A DNA stretch of 64,000 bases from Sophora flavescens (lineage: Eukaryota; Streptophyta; Magnoliopsida; Fabales; Fabaceae): the NCBI GenBank assembly GCA_030762895.1, contig CM061066.1:14317751-14381750 (forward strand), in the 5' to 3' direction. A program made the translations under genes and the position numbers. Below the pieces are notes generated by a model, which was not told the DNA's origin, made no database searches, and saw nothing but the letters and a program-made list of their open reading frames with translations. Below, in pieces: positions 34,280 to 44,761 of the stretch; positions within the stretch are counted from its first letter, which is position 1; every line of letters starts with the position of its first letter.

Positions 34280-35770
34280 TCATTGCTCCTCTGATGGGCT
34301 CTTTAAGCCAACCTCCAGTGTGATGCTGTCTCGGTCTTGCCTGGTGCATGTGTTGTTAACGGCTATTTGCCTGTTGTTAACAACAGATGCAGCACTTCTG
34401 TGTACACTGTTAGATCCATCGTGACTGCTCGAGTGTGAGAATCTGCCTTGGTTACCACCATTACGAGACTCAGTACTGTCATGTGGGCGGTACGATGATG
34501 GTTTCTGTCTCCTGGCTTCCTTGTCAGCCATTTCATCATAGAATGCTTCACATCTAGGGCAAACTTTAAGTATGCCATCAGATTTCTTATGTGTCATGAA
34601 GTCGACAAGTGGTTCTCCTGGCTTTGGGTAAATATCAAATGGATCCGACAGATCCATCTGGATATTTTGCCCAGCTCTGATATTGACCATGCCCATAGGG
34701 ACTTGGCGGTCAGCCTTGTTAACCTTAGGACCAAACGGTTCTATATCAACCTTCATGTCTGGTTTCTTGTCTGAAAATTTTAGTCTTCCTTCTGCCAAAC
34801 CTTTCCGAACAATGTCCTTGAAATGCATACAATCGTTAGTTACATGAACAAAATTGTTATGATACTTACAGTACTTCCGATCCTTGATCTCATGGGCCTT
34901 CAAAAGCCTATGGTCCTCTGACAACTTTAACTGCTTATCTTTGAGTAATATGTCAAATATTTGATCGGCTTTGGTCACATCAAACGTATACACTTTCTTA
35001 TTAATGAAAGGAATCCTCTCTTTCGCCCTCGCAGGCTTCAAGGCTTGGCATATATAAGATGGACCATTTTTTAATTCAACGTAATCTACCTCATATTCCT
35101 CAGGATCACTGCCCTCCTCATCAGATTCACTACATCCGACAAAGTTAACCTTTTCTCTTTTGAGGAACTTCTTTAGCTTGAAAGCCTTTTCGGTCTTCAA
35201 TCGTTCAATTTGTCGGACTTTATCTCCTAACTGGGCAAGATCAATTAGATATTGGTTGACCAACTTCTTCCTAATATGATAATCTAGACCCCCAGCAGTA
35301 ATCTTTACTATTTCTACCTCAGGAATAGGGGTGAAGCAACGACTCCTCATTTGACGGAATCGGGCAAGGTAGTCATCGACAGACTCATTATTCATCCTTT
35401 TAATGCCAAATAAATTTGTCAATCCTATTTTTAGGTCACCCCTAAAGAATTGATCATGAAAGCTCCTCTCTAATTGATTCCAGGAGTGTATGGAATTATG
35501 CCTTAGAGTTGAAAACCAAGAAAAAGCATTCTTAGTCAAGGAACTAGGGAAGAACTTCATCTTTAATCCCTCCTCTAAAGCCAAATCTCCCAGCTCGATT
35601 GTGTATCGGGAAATATGCTCGACTGTGGATTCTCCACTTTCTCCTGAAAACTTTGACAGTTTGGGTATTTTGTATCCTCGAGCCATTTCTGCATGTTGGG
35701 CCCAGTCAGGGAATGCCGACGCAAAGAATGGTTGATTGGCATAACTTATGTTAAAACCAAATCTATTCAA
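34280..35770 (-). pseudogene. Tat-A gag
   Basis: A 496-codon frame with the retrotransposon gag domain: MKFFPSSLTKNAFSWFSTLR (about 90-110), SWNQLERSFHDQFF, MNNESVDDYLARFRQMRSRC. Downstream is a knuckle-like CKYHNNFVHVTNDC (about 309); Tat-B has a G where this copy has V. Upstream, ORF1 joins it through stops. Protease follows in the same direction. Confidence 0.87.
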
Positions 35771-36826
35771 TGCCTGCTCAACAACTTGGTTAACATTTTA
35801 GTTTAGAGCATTCTGACGAAGCGCTCCAAGAGCACCCTGGTTTATGACAAAGTCCTCGTCTTCCTCTGGTTGTAAAATATGTATATTTCCACGTCTCAAA
35901 GGAATCCGACGATTCGGCTATGGCCGCTCGTCATCTTGTTCAGATCCGTCAAGTTGTATAACTTGTGGTTGGTTATACCTATTGACATTTATATTGAGAT
36001 TTCTATTACTATTTTGGTTATCATCTGGGGCTACAACGCCCAAGGCTCTATTCAACCTACGTATCTCATTTGCCAATGTCAAGCATGCATTATTCATGTT
36101 TTCCATTAATGGCGTAATCATTGTACTCATTTGTTGAGTAAATGTATTCACCATGTCATGGTTACTAGAGTCGATTTGTTGTCAGACATTGGCTAATGTA
36201 GCCTCTGACAAACCAACAATATTTTGTGGAGGTTGTCTTAGTGGGGACACGTGGGGCCTTACTAATGGTTGCTCTTGTCGAGAATGGGTTACCAACATTG
36301 ACCCTGTTATCCCATCCGCATTACTGGGAACTTGCCCCCCAGTTGATGGCCCTACCTGCCCAGATGCGTGGGCTGCCATCGCCATTCCATTTAGATATGG
36401 TATATATGCAAATGGGGTATTTGGATTGACGGTTGTCGACCCATAAGGCATCCCATACAAAGGTTGTGACAGAGGTTGCGTAGTCCCTCTTGGGTTTGAA
36501 TTCACAACACTTCGTGGAGACAATACGGTAGTTGGTGGATTTATTTGTTGTAAGACTGGGGAAGTTGGTGACGGGAGTGTTCCTTGGCCAACTTCATCAA
36601 ATCTATTGACAACTTGAGCGTAAGAAACGTCTCTTCTTGCACCTAAACTATTAGTGCTATTAATCCCAGCATTAGTAGCGTTAGCCCTAATTGCAGGAAT
36701 ATTGTCAACTGGTGCAATAGCATCCACAGTTGACGCAGGGACGTTAGTGGCTACTACGTCTGCATCACTTGCACTACTCATATTCAGATTTTTGGGAAAT
36801 AGATGATGTTTGAACCACCTTTCCAC
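35771..36826 (-). pseudogene. Tat-A ORF1 / N-terminal gag extension
   Basis: Two frames (36826-36182 and 36154-35918) separated by a TGA. Tat-B has CGA at that codon and one uninterrupted frame (41513-42454). The sequence is low-complexity, rich in N, P, T and A, with NIVGLSEATLANV, DMVNTFTQQMSTMITPLMEN and a final SEQDDERP before TAG. Tat-B has the same TAG at the same codon. The function is unknown; in Tat-type elements a region before the gag domain is common. Confidence 0.75.
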
Positions 36827-36890
36827 TCCGTAGACGCATACAAATAAATTCGTATGTCAAATTCGTGACACTGTACGAGTTACTCTAAAC

Positions 36891-36913
36891 TCGTCCCACT
36901 GGGCGTGCCAATT
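36891..36913 (-). other. Primer binding site region of Tat-A
   Basis: The minus strand reads TTGGCACGCCCAGTGGGACG right after the LTR; Tat-B has TTGGCATGCCCGGTAGGACG. The tRNA was not identified with confidence. Confidence 0.6.
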
Positions 36914-37158
36914 TGTTAACATTGGTTTTTGGTTGGTGTCCAAAAATCCCTTTGTTACAAATAATTAAAGATCAGACGAGTGTGGGACCTACGAGTTATG
37001 CGATAATCTCGTCAAGATGTGTGTATGTATTGTCTGCCGAGTATAAATTTGACAAGGTAGTCAAATCTAATATTATACTGGCAAAGATTGAGTGTTAAAA
37101 CAAATATATAAGTTTGAAAGAGATGTACAAAATATTGCCCATGATGAAAGCTGACAAT
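36914..37158 (-). repeat. Truncated Tat-A 5' LTR (about 245 bp)
   Basis: Matches the plus-strand left part of the LTR (22994-23240) and then switches to segment F at about 37159. The switch is within a run of A (ACAATAAAA / ACAACAAAA), so a microhomology junction is likely. Confidence 0.88.
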
Positions 37159-37733
37159 AAAAGCATAGCAAATTAAAGAACTCTTCACCTACAAAATACA
37201 CAACAAAAGCTTAACAAACACTTGCATGCATAATATCATGATGATTGTTTCACAATACATGTAATTTGCTACATAGCAACAAAAATAATAATTCAATCTA
37301 ATACCCATCCTCCTTTATCTTTGGCTAAATCTTAGTTGAGGAATGCAGAGGTGATATCTTATCAACCAAAGGAATATCACCATCATCTTGATATGGGTTA
37401 TGGAAAAAAAATGCTACACCTTAGTCCAGATTATAGATCATATTAATAAATTCTCAGAGTCAAACAACCTGCAGTGAGCTGAGCAAATGTAAATCGAGGG
37501 GGGAGAGAAGAAAAGAAGGGTAGAGTTAGAGAACAAAAGCTAAGGCCAAAATGAAAAATTTTCAGAATAAATTACTAAACAGAAAAAGAAGAAAACCAAT
37601 AATAAAATATAAAATATGCAGAAGGTAGAGTATCTTATTGTTTTGATTGAGCAGCAAATTGTGAAATATTTCACTTGCACTGATTTGAAGAAGTTGTCGC
37701 TTCTTCATTTTGATAAAAATCAGTTTTTCATAG
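37159..37733. repeat. Segment F': second copy of target flank
   Basis: Near-identical copy of 22402-22993, including the alpha-SNAP exon part and the final CATAG at 37729-37733. It is not expected between an element's own LTRs, so it records a tandem duplication. Confidence 0.88.
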
Positions 37734-38897
37734 TGTTAACGTTGGTTTTTGGTTGGTGTCCAAAAATCCCTTTGTTACAAATAATTAAAGATCAGACGAG
37801 TGTGGGACATACGAGTTATGCGGAAATCTCGTCAAGATGTGTGTGTGTATTATCTGCCGAGTATGAATTTGACAAGGTAGTCAAATCTAGTATTATACTG
37901 GCAAAGACTGGATGTTAAAACAAATATATAAGTTTGAAAGAGATGTACAGAATATTGCCAATGATAAAAGCTGACAATAAAACTGCTTAAGTTCAAAATA
38001 TAAGTTTGAAGTTTGAAAGAAAGCCAATTATTGAATAGAAAATAACTTCCTAACCGTACTGGGTTTATAATGAAAAGAAAACTGAAGTTTGAAAGGAAAG
38101 TTAAGTAAAGAAAGATCTAAATGACACCACTTGTAAGAAGTAAAATAAACTTAAACAACAAACTTGAGAGAAATACTGGAAATTAAAAGGAACAAGTACA
38201 GAACTTGAACAAAAGAGATGAAAATGACATTGAATTTTGCCATAGTATTGAAATAAAAAGGATGGAGGGAATACTTGAATGTAATCCGTCAATCTGCTGT
38301 GTGATCGAGATGTGTAGGATGTGTATCAAGTAACCTCCTCCATTACATTGTGATTACTAGTATTTATAGGTAAATAAAATATCTACCTAGAAATAACTCC
38401 TTATCTAAAAAACTGACACATGTCTTTGGCAGTTCTCTTAAGTTTTACACTTAAACCGCTTGCCAAACAACTCTGACAACTGCTCAATTTCTTGAACCGC
38501 TCCGCGTCAACTTGATTGTCTTCGGCGGTCTGGCTGCTTGACGGCTTTATTTTGCTGATACCTTGTCAGCTTTGAGGACTTAGCCATTTTCACACTTCTG
38601 TACGTTTGACAACTCTTCTTAACAATTTGTCAAAATTGGTTGTCGATTTATCCTTTCTGTCGGTCAATCAAATGCATATGTCAATAATCAGAAATTTCAC
38701 CCCCAACAGACGCGCCCTAAGTTTTGCTTTTCGGCAGCCTTGTTTATCTGACATGTCAACCGAAGAACTTCTTGTCAATTCTTCTATAATCTTCTGAATT
38801 CAACACTCTTTTATATCTTTGACATTCTTCTCCTTGTTTCGTCCGTCAGCTTGTCGAAATTTATTTCTGTCAAGAGTTTGAAATTCTTCTACTAACA
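37734..38897 (-). repeat. Complete Tat LTR, probably a solo LTR from a duplicated Tat-A
   Basis: 1164 bp, TGTTAACG...CTACTAACA, bounded by CATAG on both sides (37729-37733 and 38898-38902). It carries the minus-strand TATA at 38361-38370. It is complete but has no internal region attached. Confidence 0.88.
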
Positions 38898-39241
38898 CAT
38901 AGTAAACAATAGCTTGCTTAATATTCTGTTCAGACTCGTACAACTCAGCAATTTTCTCTGCGTGAATATATTCGTAAAACTCAATTATGAAATGTTCATG
39001 GTGATCTGATAATCTCATCAACTTCAATGTATTTATTTAGTTATTAGTTATAAAATCAATATCCAGAAGCTGGGGTATGGATACTATAGAAACCAAATAT
39101 GCATTCCAAGCCATTAATTTAAATGATCATATTGAAACAAAAATATAAAGTGATATACCTTCAGATATGTAGCAGTCATAGAGAGTCTTTCAATGTCACA
39201 TGAAAGATTTACATCATGCTCTAAGCAAGATCACAGGGCCT
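38898..39241 (-). pseudogene. alpha-SNAP-like pseudogene, two exons upstream of the Tat-A insertion
   Basis: Exon 39159-39241 (minus) reads EAL, a TGA stop, then SCLEHDVNLSCDIERLSMTA TYLK, like the alpha-SNAP segment before its central helix; it is bounded by an AG acceptor and a GT donor. The next exon, about 38957-38898, reads KIAELYESEQNIKQAIVYY and is broken at the CATAG target by the Tat LTR; its other half is at 22900-22993. Introns are kept, so this is not a processed copy. Identification rests on remembered family patterns. It may be a Helitron-captured fragment, because a Helitron end is on the same strand at 22092. Confidence 0.7.
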
Positions 39242-39967
39242 CTGTATTCATAAAGGGAAAATGAGGTTAACATTAAAAAAGTTATTGTCATATAATTCAT
39301 ACTAATGCAAGTGATGACAAGCTAGACTACTCTATAATTTATTCCAGCTTAGCACGTAAACATGAATCCCAATCTAAAAATACGATGCAGAAAGTAAATT
39401 AAAATTAAAATATGACATATAGACAGCCATAAAAGAATGTAAGCAAATGGAAGTCAAACATAGGCAACTTAAACTGCAAAGCCGCACGAATCAATTTCAT
39501 TATATGACTTAATATAAGCAAATCTAAATGAAATGAAAGTTTGAGCCCATACCTAGAGCTCGTCTGGAGTAAATGTGAATCCTTGCATTTGATTTATATA
39601 TATGAAAATCTTGAAGAATGAGATAACAAAAAGATTTTCTATATCATTTAATCATGGACAAAGGTTGTATATGTTAAGTAAACTTTACATTAGAGCTGTC
39701 ATTTCAAATTTGGGTTAAAGCTGCCATTTCTAAAAGAGTGGGAAGATTATAAGTTTTTCTATCATTATCCTTTTTATGGATTAGCTTCAACTTCAAATCT
39801 TGATTCTTTTCATTCTGAAACTTACGATCTGAAACTTATCTATAGAAATTCTAAATCATTGAGGTAGAACATTGTAGTGATCAAACATATATTTCACATA
39901 TTTCAAGCAATTAATTTAGTAAACGATATTTAAATCTTCAATGTTACAAATATACTACCTTGTTGAT
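39242..39967. other. AT-rich DNA right of the alpha-SNAP fragment
   Basis: No further exon or repeat is recognised before Copia-III. It could contain introns of the pseudogene. Confidence 0.5.
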
Positions 39968-40182
39968 GTTAATAAGGGAATTATATGTTATGATTTGGGA
40001 ATAATATGTTATTATTTGTTTCCTTTTATATGTTGCATAAATTAGGAATAAATTACAACTCATTAATTGTATATATTTAGGATTCTTAATTTAGGCTGTA
40101 CAAATCAGAATTAGAATATTTGTAATTAATATGTGTAACTGCTCCTATCTCTATTAATACAGAGGAAATACAATGAAAGAAG
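39968..40182 (+). repeat. 5' LTR of Copia-III
   Basis: Matches 51779-51992 almost base for base and is followed immediately by the Tat-B LTR. Confidence 0.85.
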
Positions 40183-41459
40183 TGTTAGTAGAAGAATTTC
40201 AAACTCTTGACAGAAATAATTTCGACAGGCTGACAGAAGAACTAAGGAGAGGATTGTCAAAGATATGGAAAAGAAAAAAATCGACATAAAGAATAATGTC
40301 GAATTCAGAAGATTATAGTAGAATTGACAAGTGTGGAATTGACAAGAAGCTCTTCAATTGACATGTCAGATAAACAAGGCCGTCGAAAAGCAAAACTTAG
40401 GGCGTGTCTCTTAGGGGTGAAATTTCTGATTATTGACGGATGCATTTGACTGGCTAACGAAGGAATCAGAGTAATGACTGATATTTTTTAAGTATTATAT
40501 TTAGTTGACAAGAAAATACTGGCCGACAAAAAGGATAAATTGACAACCCATCTTTTTGACAAAGTGTTAAGAAGAGTTGTCAGACGTACAGAGAAATGTG
40601 AAAATGGCTAAGTCCTCAAAACTGACAAGGCATCAACAAGATAAGCCGTCAAGCAGCCAGACCGTCGAAGACAATCAAGTTGACGTGGAGCGGTTCAAGA
40701 AATTGAGCAGTTGCCAGAGTTGTTTGACAAGCAGTTTAAGTATAAAACTTAAGAGAACTGCCAAAGACATGTGACAGTATTTTAGATAGGGAGTTATTTC
40801 TAGGTAGTTATTTTATTTGCCTATAAATACTAGTAATCACAATGTAATAAAGGAGGTTACTTGATACACATCCTACACATCTCGATCACACAGCAGATTG
40901 ACGGATTACATTCAAGTATTCCCTCAATCCTTCTTATTTCAATACTATGGCAAAATGCGATGCCATTTTCATTTCTTTTGTTCAATTTATTCATTTATTC
41001 TTACTCATTTCTAATATTTTTCTTATGTTCTTCTGCCAAACTCGTTTACTTCTTGAAAGTTGTATCATTTAGATTCTACTCTACTTAACTTTCTTTTTAA
41101 ACTTATGTTTCTTCTTTTATTGTAAACTTAGTTCAATCAGGGAGTTATTTCTACATATAAAACTACCTACTCCTTTTAAATTTCAAATTCCCCTTTTCAA
41201 ATATAAACAATTTCTTTGTCAAGGTTCATATTAACAATAATCGGTACATTTTTTTTCTAAACTTATACATTTGTCATAACATCGAGTCTTTGCCGGTATA
41301 TTACTAGATTTGACTAACTTGTCAAATTCATACTTGGCAGACAACACAACACATATGCTGACGAGATTACCGCATAACTCATAGGTCCCACACTCGTTTG
41401 ATCTGTAATTATTTGTAACAGAGGGATTTTTGGACACCAACCAAAAACCAACGTTAACA
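40183..41459 (+). repeat. 5' LTR of Tat-B (1277 bp)
   Basis: TGTTAGTAGAAG...AACGTTAACA, inverted relative to the Tat-A LTRs. TATA CTATAAATAC at 40821-40830. Confidence 0.9.
40821..40830 (+). promoter_or_regulatory. TATA box of Tat-B LTR
   Basis: CTATAAATACTAG context conserved in all complete Tat LTRs of the window. Confidence 0.6.
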
Positions 41460-41462
41460 AAT

Positions 41463-41481
41463 TGGCATGCCCGGTAGGACG
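41463..41481 (+). other. Primer binding site region of Tat-B
   Basis: TGGCATGCCCGGTAGGACG begins 3 nt after the LTR; it aligns with the Tat-A site with a few changes. Confidence 0.6.
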
Positions 41482-41512
41482 AGTTTAGAGTAACTAGTAC
41501 AGTGTCACGAAT

Positions 41513-42454
41513 GTGACATTCAAATTTATTTGTATGCGTCTACGAAGTGGAAAGGTGTTTCAAACATCATCTATTTCTCAAAACTCTGTAAATATGAGTA
41601 GTGCAAATGATGCAGACATAGTTGGCACTAACGCCGCTGCGTCAACGGTGGATGCTGTTGCACCAGTTGACAATATTCTTGCAGCCAGGGTTAACGCTAC
41701 TAATGCAGGGAATAATAGCACTAATGGTTTAGGTGCGAGAAGAGGCGTTTCTTACGCTCGAGTTGTCAATAGATTTGACGAAGTTGGACAAGGAACACTC
41801 CCGTCACCAACTTCCCCAGTCTTACAACAAATAAATCCACTAACTACCGGATTGTCTCCACGAACTGTTGTGAATTCAAACCCAAGAGGGACTACGCAAC
41901 CTCTGTCACAACCTTCGTATGGGATGCCTTATGGGTCGACTGCCGTCAATCCAAATACCCCATTTGCATACATACCATATCCAAATGGAAAGACGATGGC
42001 TGCCCATGCATCTCGATCGGCAGACCATCGACCGGGGCAAATTCCCAGTCACGCGAATGGGATAACAGGGTCAATGGTAGTAACCCATTCTCGACAAGAG
42101 CAACCAGTAGTAAGGCCGCATGTATCCCCACTAAGACAACCCCCACAAAATATTGTTGGTCTGTCAGAGGCTACATTAGTCAATGTCCGACAACAAATTG
42201 ACTCTAGTAACCATGACATGGTGAATACATTTACTCAACAAATGAGTACAGTGATTACGCCATTAATGGAAAACACGAATAATGCATGCTTGACATTGGT
42301 AAATGAGATACGCAGGTTAAATAGAGCCTTAGGCGTTGTAGCCCCAGATGATAACCAAAATACTAATAGAAATCTCAATAGAAATGTCAATAGGTATAAC
42401 CGACCACAAGTTATACAACTTGACGGATCTGAACAAGATGACGAGCGGCCATAG
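41513..42454 (+). CDS. Tat-B ORF1 / N-terminal gag extension
   Basis: A 313-codon open frame starting about 50 bp after the primer site; the ATG at 41534 (MRLRSGKVFQ) is an equally good start. It is low-complexity with N-, P-, T- and A-rich stretches, and ends ..VIQLDGSEQDDERP before TAG 42452-42454. Reading past the TAG in the same frame gives NRRIPLRCGNIHILQPEEDE and then the gag domain. Tat-A has TAG at the same codon, so this is either a regulated or suppressed boundary or a stop inherited by both copies. No known domain. Confidence 0.55.
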   Translation: MTFKFICMRLRSGKVFQTSSISQNSVNMSSANDADIVGTNAAASTVDAVAPVDNILAARVNATNAGNNSTNGLGARRGVSYARVVNRFDEVGQGTLPSPTSPVLQQINPLTTGLSPRTVVNSNPRGTTQPLSQPSYGMPYGSTAVNPNTPFAYIPYPNGKTMAAHASRSADHRPGQIPSHANGITGSMVVTHSRQEQPVVRPHVSPLRQPPQNIVGLSEATLVNVRQQIDSSNHDMVNTFTQQMSTVITPLMENTNNACLTLVNEIRRLNRALGVVAPDDNQNTNRNLNRNVNRYNRPQVIQLDGSEQDDERP

Positions 42455-44165
42455 CCCAATCGTCGGATTCCTTTGAGATGTGGAAATATACATATTTTAC
42501 AACCAGAGGAAGACGAGGACTTTGTCATAAACTAAGGTGCTCTTGGAGCGCTTCGTCAGAATGCTCTAAGCCAAAATGTTAACCAAGTTGTCGAGCAGGC
42601 ATTGAATAGATTTGATTTTAATATAGGTTAAGCCAATCAACCATTCTTTCCGTCGGCATTTCCTGACTGGGCCCAACAGGCAGAAATACCTCGAGGATAC
42701 AAAATACCCAAGCTGTCAAAGTTTTCAGGAGAAAGTGGAGCATCGACGGTCGAGCACATAGCCCGATATACGATCGAATTAGGAGATTTGGCTTTGGAGG
42801 GGGGACTTAAAATGAAGTTCATCCCTAGTTCGTTGACTAAGAATGCTTTTTCTTGGTTTTCAACTCTAAGGCCTAAGTCCATACATTCCTGGAATCAATT
42901 AGAGAGGAGCTTTCATGATCAATTCTTTAGGGGTGACCTAAAAATAGGATTGACAGATTTATTTGGCATTAAAATGATGAATAATGAGTCTGTCGATGAC
43001 TGCCTTGCCCGATTCCGTCAAATGAGGAGTCGTTGCTTCACCCCTATCCCTTAGGCAGAAATAGTAAAGATGGCTGCTGGGGGTCTAGATTATCATATTA
43101 GGAAGAAGTTGGTCAACCAACATCTAAATGATCTTGCCCAGTTAGGAGATAAAGTCCGACAAATTGAACAGTTGAAAGTCGAAAAGGTTTTCAAGCAGAA
43201 GAAGTTCCTCAAAAGAGAAAAGGTTAACTTTGTCGGATGTGGTGAATCCGACGAGGAGGCCAGCGAATCTGAGGAACATGAGGTAGATTACGTTGAATTA
43301 AAAAATGGTCCACCTTATATATGTCAAGCCTTGAAGCCTGCGAGGGTGAAAGAAAGGATTCCTTTCATTAATAAGAAAGTGTATACGTTTGATGTGACCA
43401 AAGCCAATCAAATATTTGACATATTACTCAAAGATAAGCAGTTAAAGTTGTCAGATGACCATAGGCTTTTGAAGGCCCATGAGATTAAGGATCGGAAGTA
43501 CTGTAAGTATCATAACACTTTTGGTCATGTAACTAATGATTGTATGCATTTCAGGGACATTATTCAGAAAGGTTTGGTAAAAGGAAGACTAAAATTTTCA
43601 GATAAGAAACCAGACATGAAGGTTGATACAGAACCGTTTGGTCCTGAAGTTAACAAGGCTGACCGCCGAGTCCCTATGGGAATTGGCATGGTCAATATCA
43701 GAGCTAGGCAAAATATCCAGATGGATCTGTTGGATTCATTTGATATTTATCCAAAGCCAGGAGAACCGCTTGTCGATTTCATGACACGTAAGAAATCTGA
43801 TGGCATACTTAAAGTTTGCCCAAGATGTGAAGCATTTTATGATGAAGTGGCTGCCAAGAAAGCCAGGGGGAAGAAACCATCATCGTATCACCCACGTGAC
43901 AGCACTGAGTCTCATAAAGGTGGTAACCATGGCAGATTTTCACACTCGAGCAGCCATGTTGGATCTAACAGTGTACACAGAAGTGTTGCATCTGTTGTTA
44001 ACAGGCCGGCAAATAGCCGTCAACAACACATGCACTAGGCAAGACCTGGACAACACCACACTGGAGGTTGGTTTAAAGAGCCCATCAGAGGATCAATGGG
44101 AAATAACTTTGTCGGTGGCAGATTCAATTCCATCAAGACTAGGAAACCCCCATCCAACTTAATGG
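42455..44165 (+). pseudogene. Tat-B gag
   Basis: Same frame as ORF1. The gag domain shows SWNQLERSFHDQFFRGDLK (about 42892-42948) and NESVDDCLARFRQMRSRC. Stops at 42532, 42630 and 43052 interrupt it (the last is GAG to TAG relative to Tat-A). The knuckle-like CKYHNTFGHVTNDC is at about 43502. A frameshift near 44005 moves the C-terminal part into the frame that ends at 44162. Confidence 0.85.
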
Positions 44166-44311
44166 TGGATCAATGGGTGAAGAATTCTGCCACGGCTCGT
44201 TATCCAGAGTTACAAAAGTAGACATGGGTTAGAAAAAACAAGTTCAGTAACCACAATCCACCCTTTTGGAATGAGAATTACCGAAAGGGCCAGTTAGCTC
44301 AGAATGCTCGG

Positions 44312-44593
44312 ATGATAGAGCCTGGTTTGTCAGGACCGTCAACTCGGTTGGCCATCTCTAAGAGCCAAAAGAGGAGGCTGCAGAGGCTCCGACAGGCTCA
44401 AAAGAAGAAGCTTTCCAGGCAAGGAGGTGTCACCATAAAAGAGATGCCTTCGCGTGATACTGGTTGTTTGGTTGCAACAGCTGACAACGTAGATGACAAG
44501 AGTGGAGCTGTCAAGATGAAGAGCATGATAGAGGCTCACCCAATGGAGGTTGACATGAAGATGCTTGCTACTCAAAACAAGCGAAAGAAACCT
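44312..44593 (+). pseudogene. Tat-B start of protease region, truncated
   Basis: Reads ISKSQKRRLQRLRQAQKKK, basic, then EMPSRDTGCLVATADNVDD, as in Tat-A. It is cut at 44593; the following WLMGLDFEIQYRPGSENN belongs to Chromo-1. Confidence 0.8.
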
Positions 44594-44761
44594 GGTTGAT
44601 GGGCCTTGATTTCGAGATTCAGTATAGGCCCGGATCAGAGAATAATGCAGCAGATGCCCTTTCCAGAAAAATGACTTTTGCTGCCTTATCTACTGTCCAA
44701 TTTTCAGAATTGGAAGAATGGGAAGAGGAAGTCCAGCAAGATCCTAAACTGCAGAGCATTA
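44594..44761 (+). pseudogene. Chromo-1 RNase H end and integrase start
   Basis: FEIQYRPGSENNAADALSRK is the conserved end of gypsy RNase H. The frame goes on EEVQQDPKLQSIM to the solo LTR target CATTA (44757-44761) and resumes after 46398. Confidence 0.85.

Larger units (their letters stand above)
22994..38897 (-). mobile_element. Tat-A: Ty3/gypsy Tat-lineage element with antisense extra gene
   Basis: Read on the minus strand: 5' LTR side at the right, primer site at 36913, ORF1/gag (36826-34280), protease (33946-32564), RT, RNase H, a second (plant-type) RNase H, integrase (to 29150), then an antisense plant-mobile-domain gene (24550-28234), a purine tract and the 3' LTR (22994-24172). Integrase downstream of RT marks gypsy; the dual RNase H marks Tat. 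The outer duplication CATAG is at 22989-22993 and 38898-38902. The right side holds a truncated LTR, a copy of flank F and a complete LTR, a rearrangement described separately. Confidence 0.92.
40183..44593 (+). mobile_element. Tat-B: 5' part of a second Tat element
   Basis: Complete 5' LTR (40183-41459), primer site, ORF1, gag and the first part of the protease region, all homologous to Tat-A in reverse orientation. The match to Tat-A stops at about 44593, after residues LATQNKRKK, and chromovirus sequence begins with no LTR between, so the rest of the element was lost by recombination or deletion. Confidence 0.88.

Noticed and set aside
39968..40182. Target duplication GTTGA for Copia-III (39963-39967 and about 52018-52022)
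   Set aside because: The right copy is about 25 bp beyond the matched LTR end and the LTR 3' boundary is uncertain, so it may be chance.
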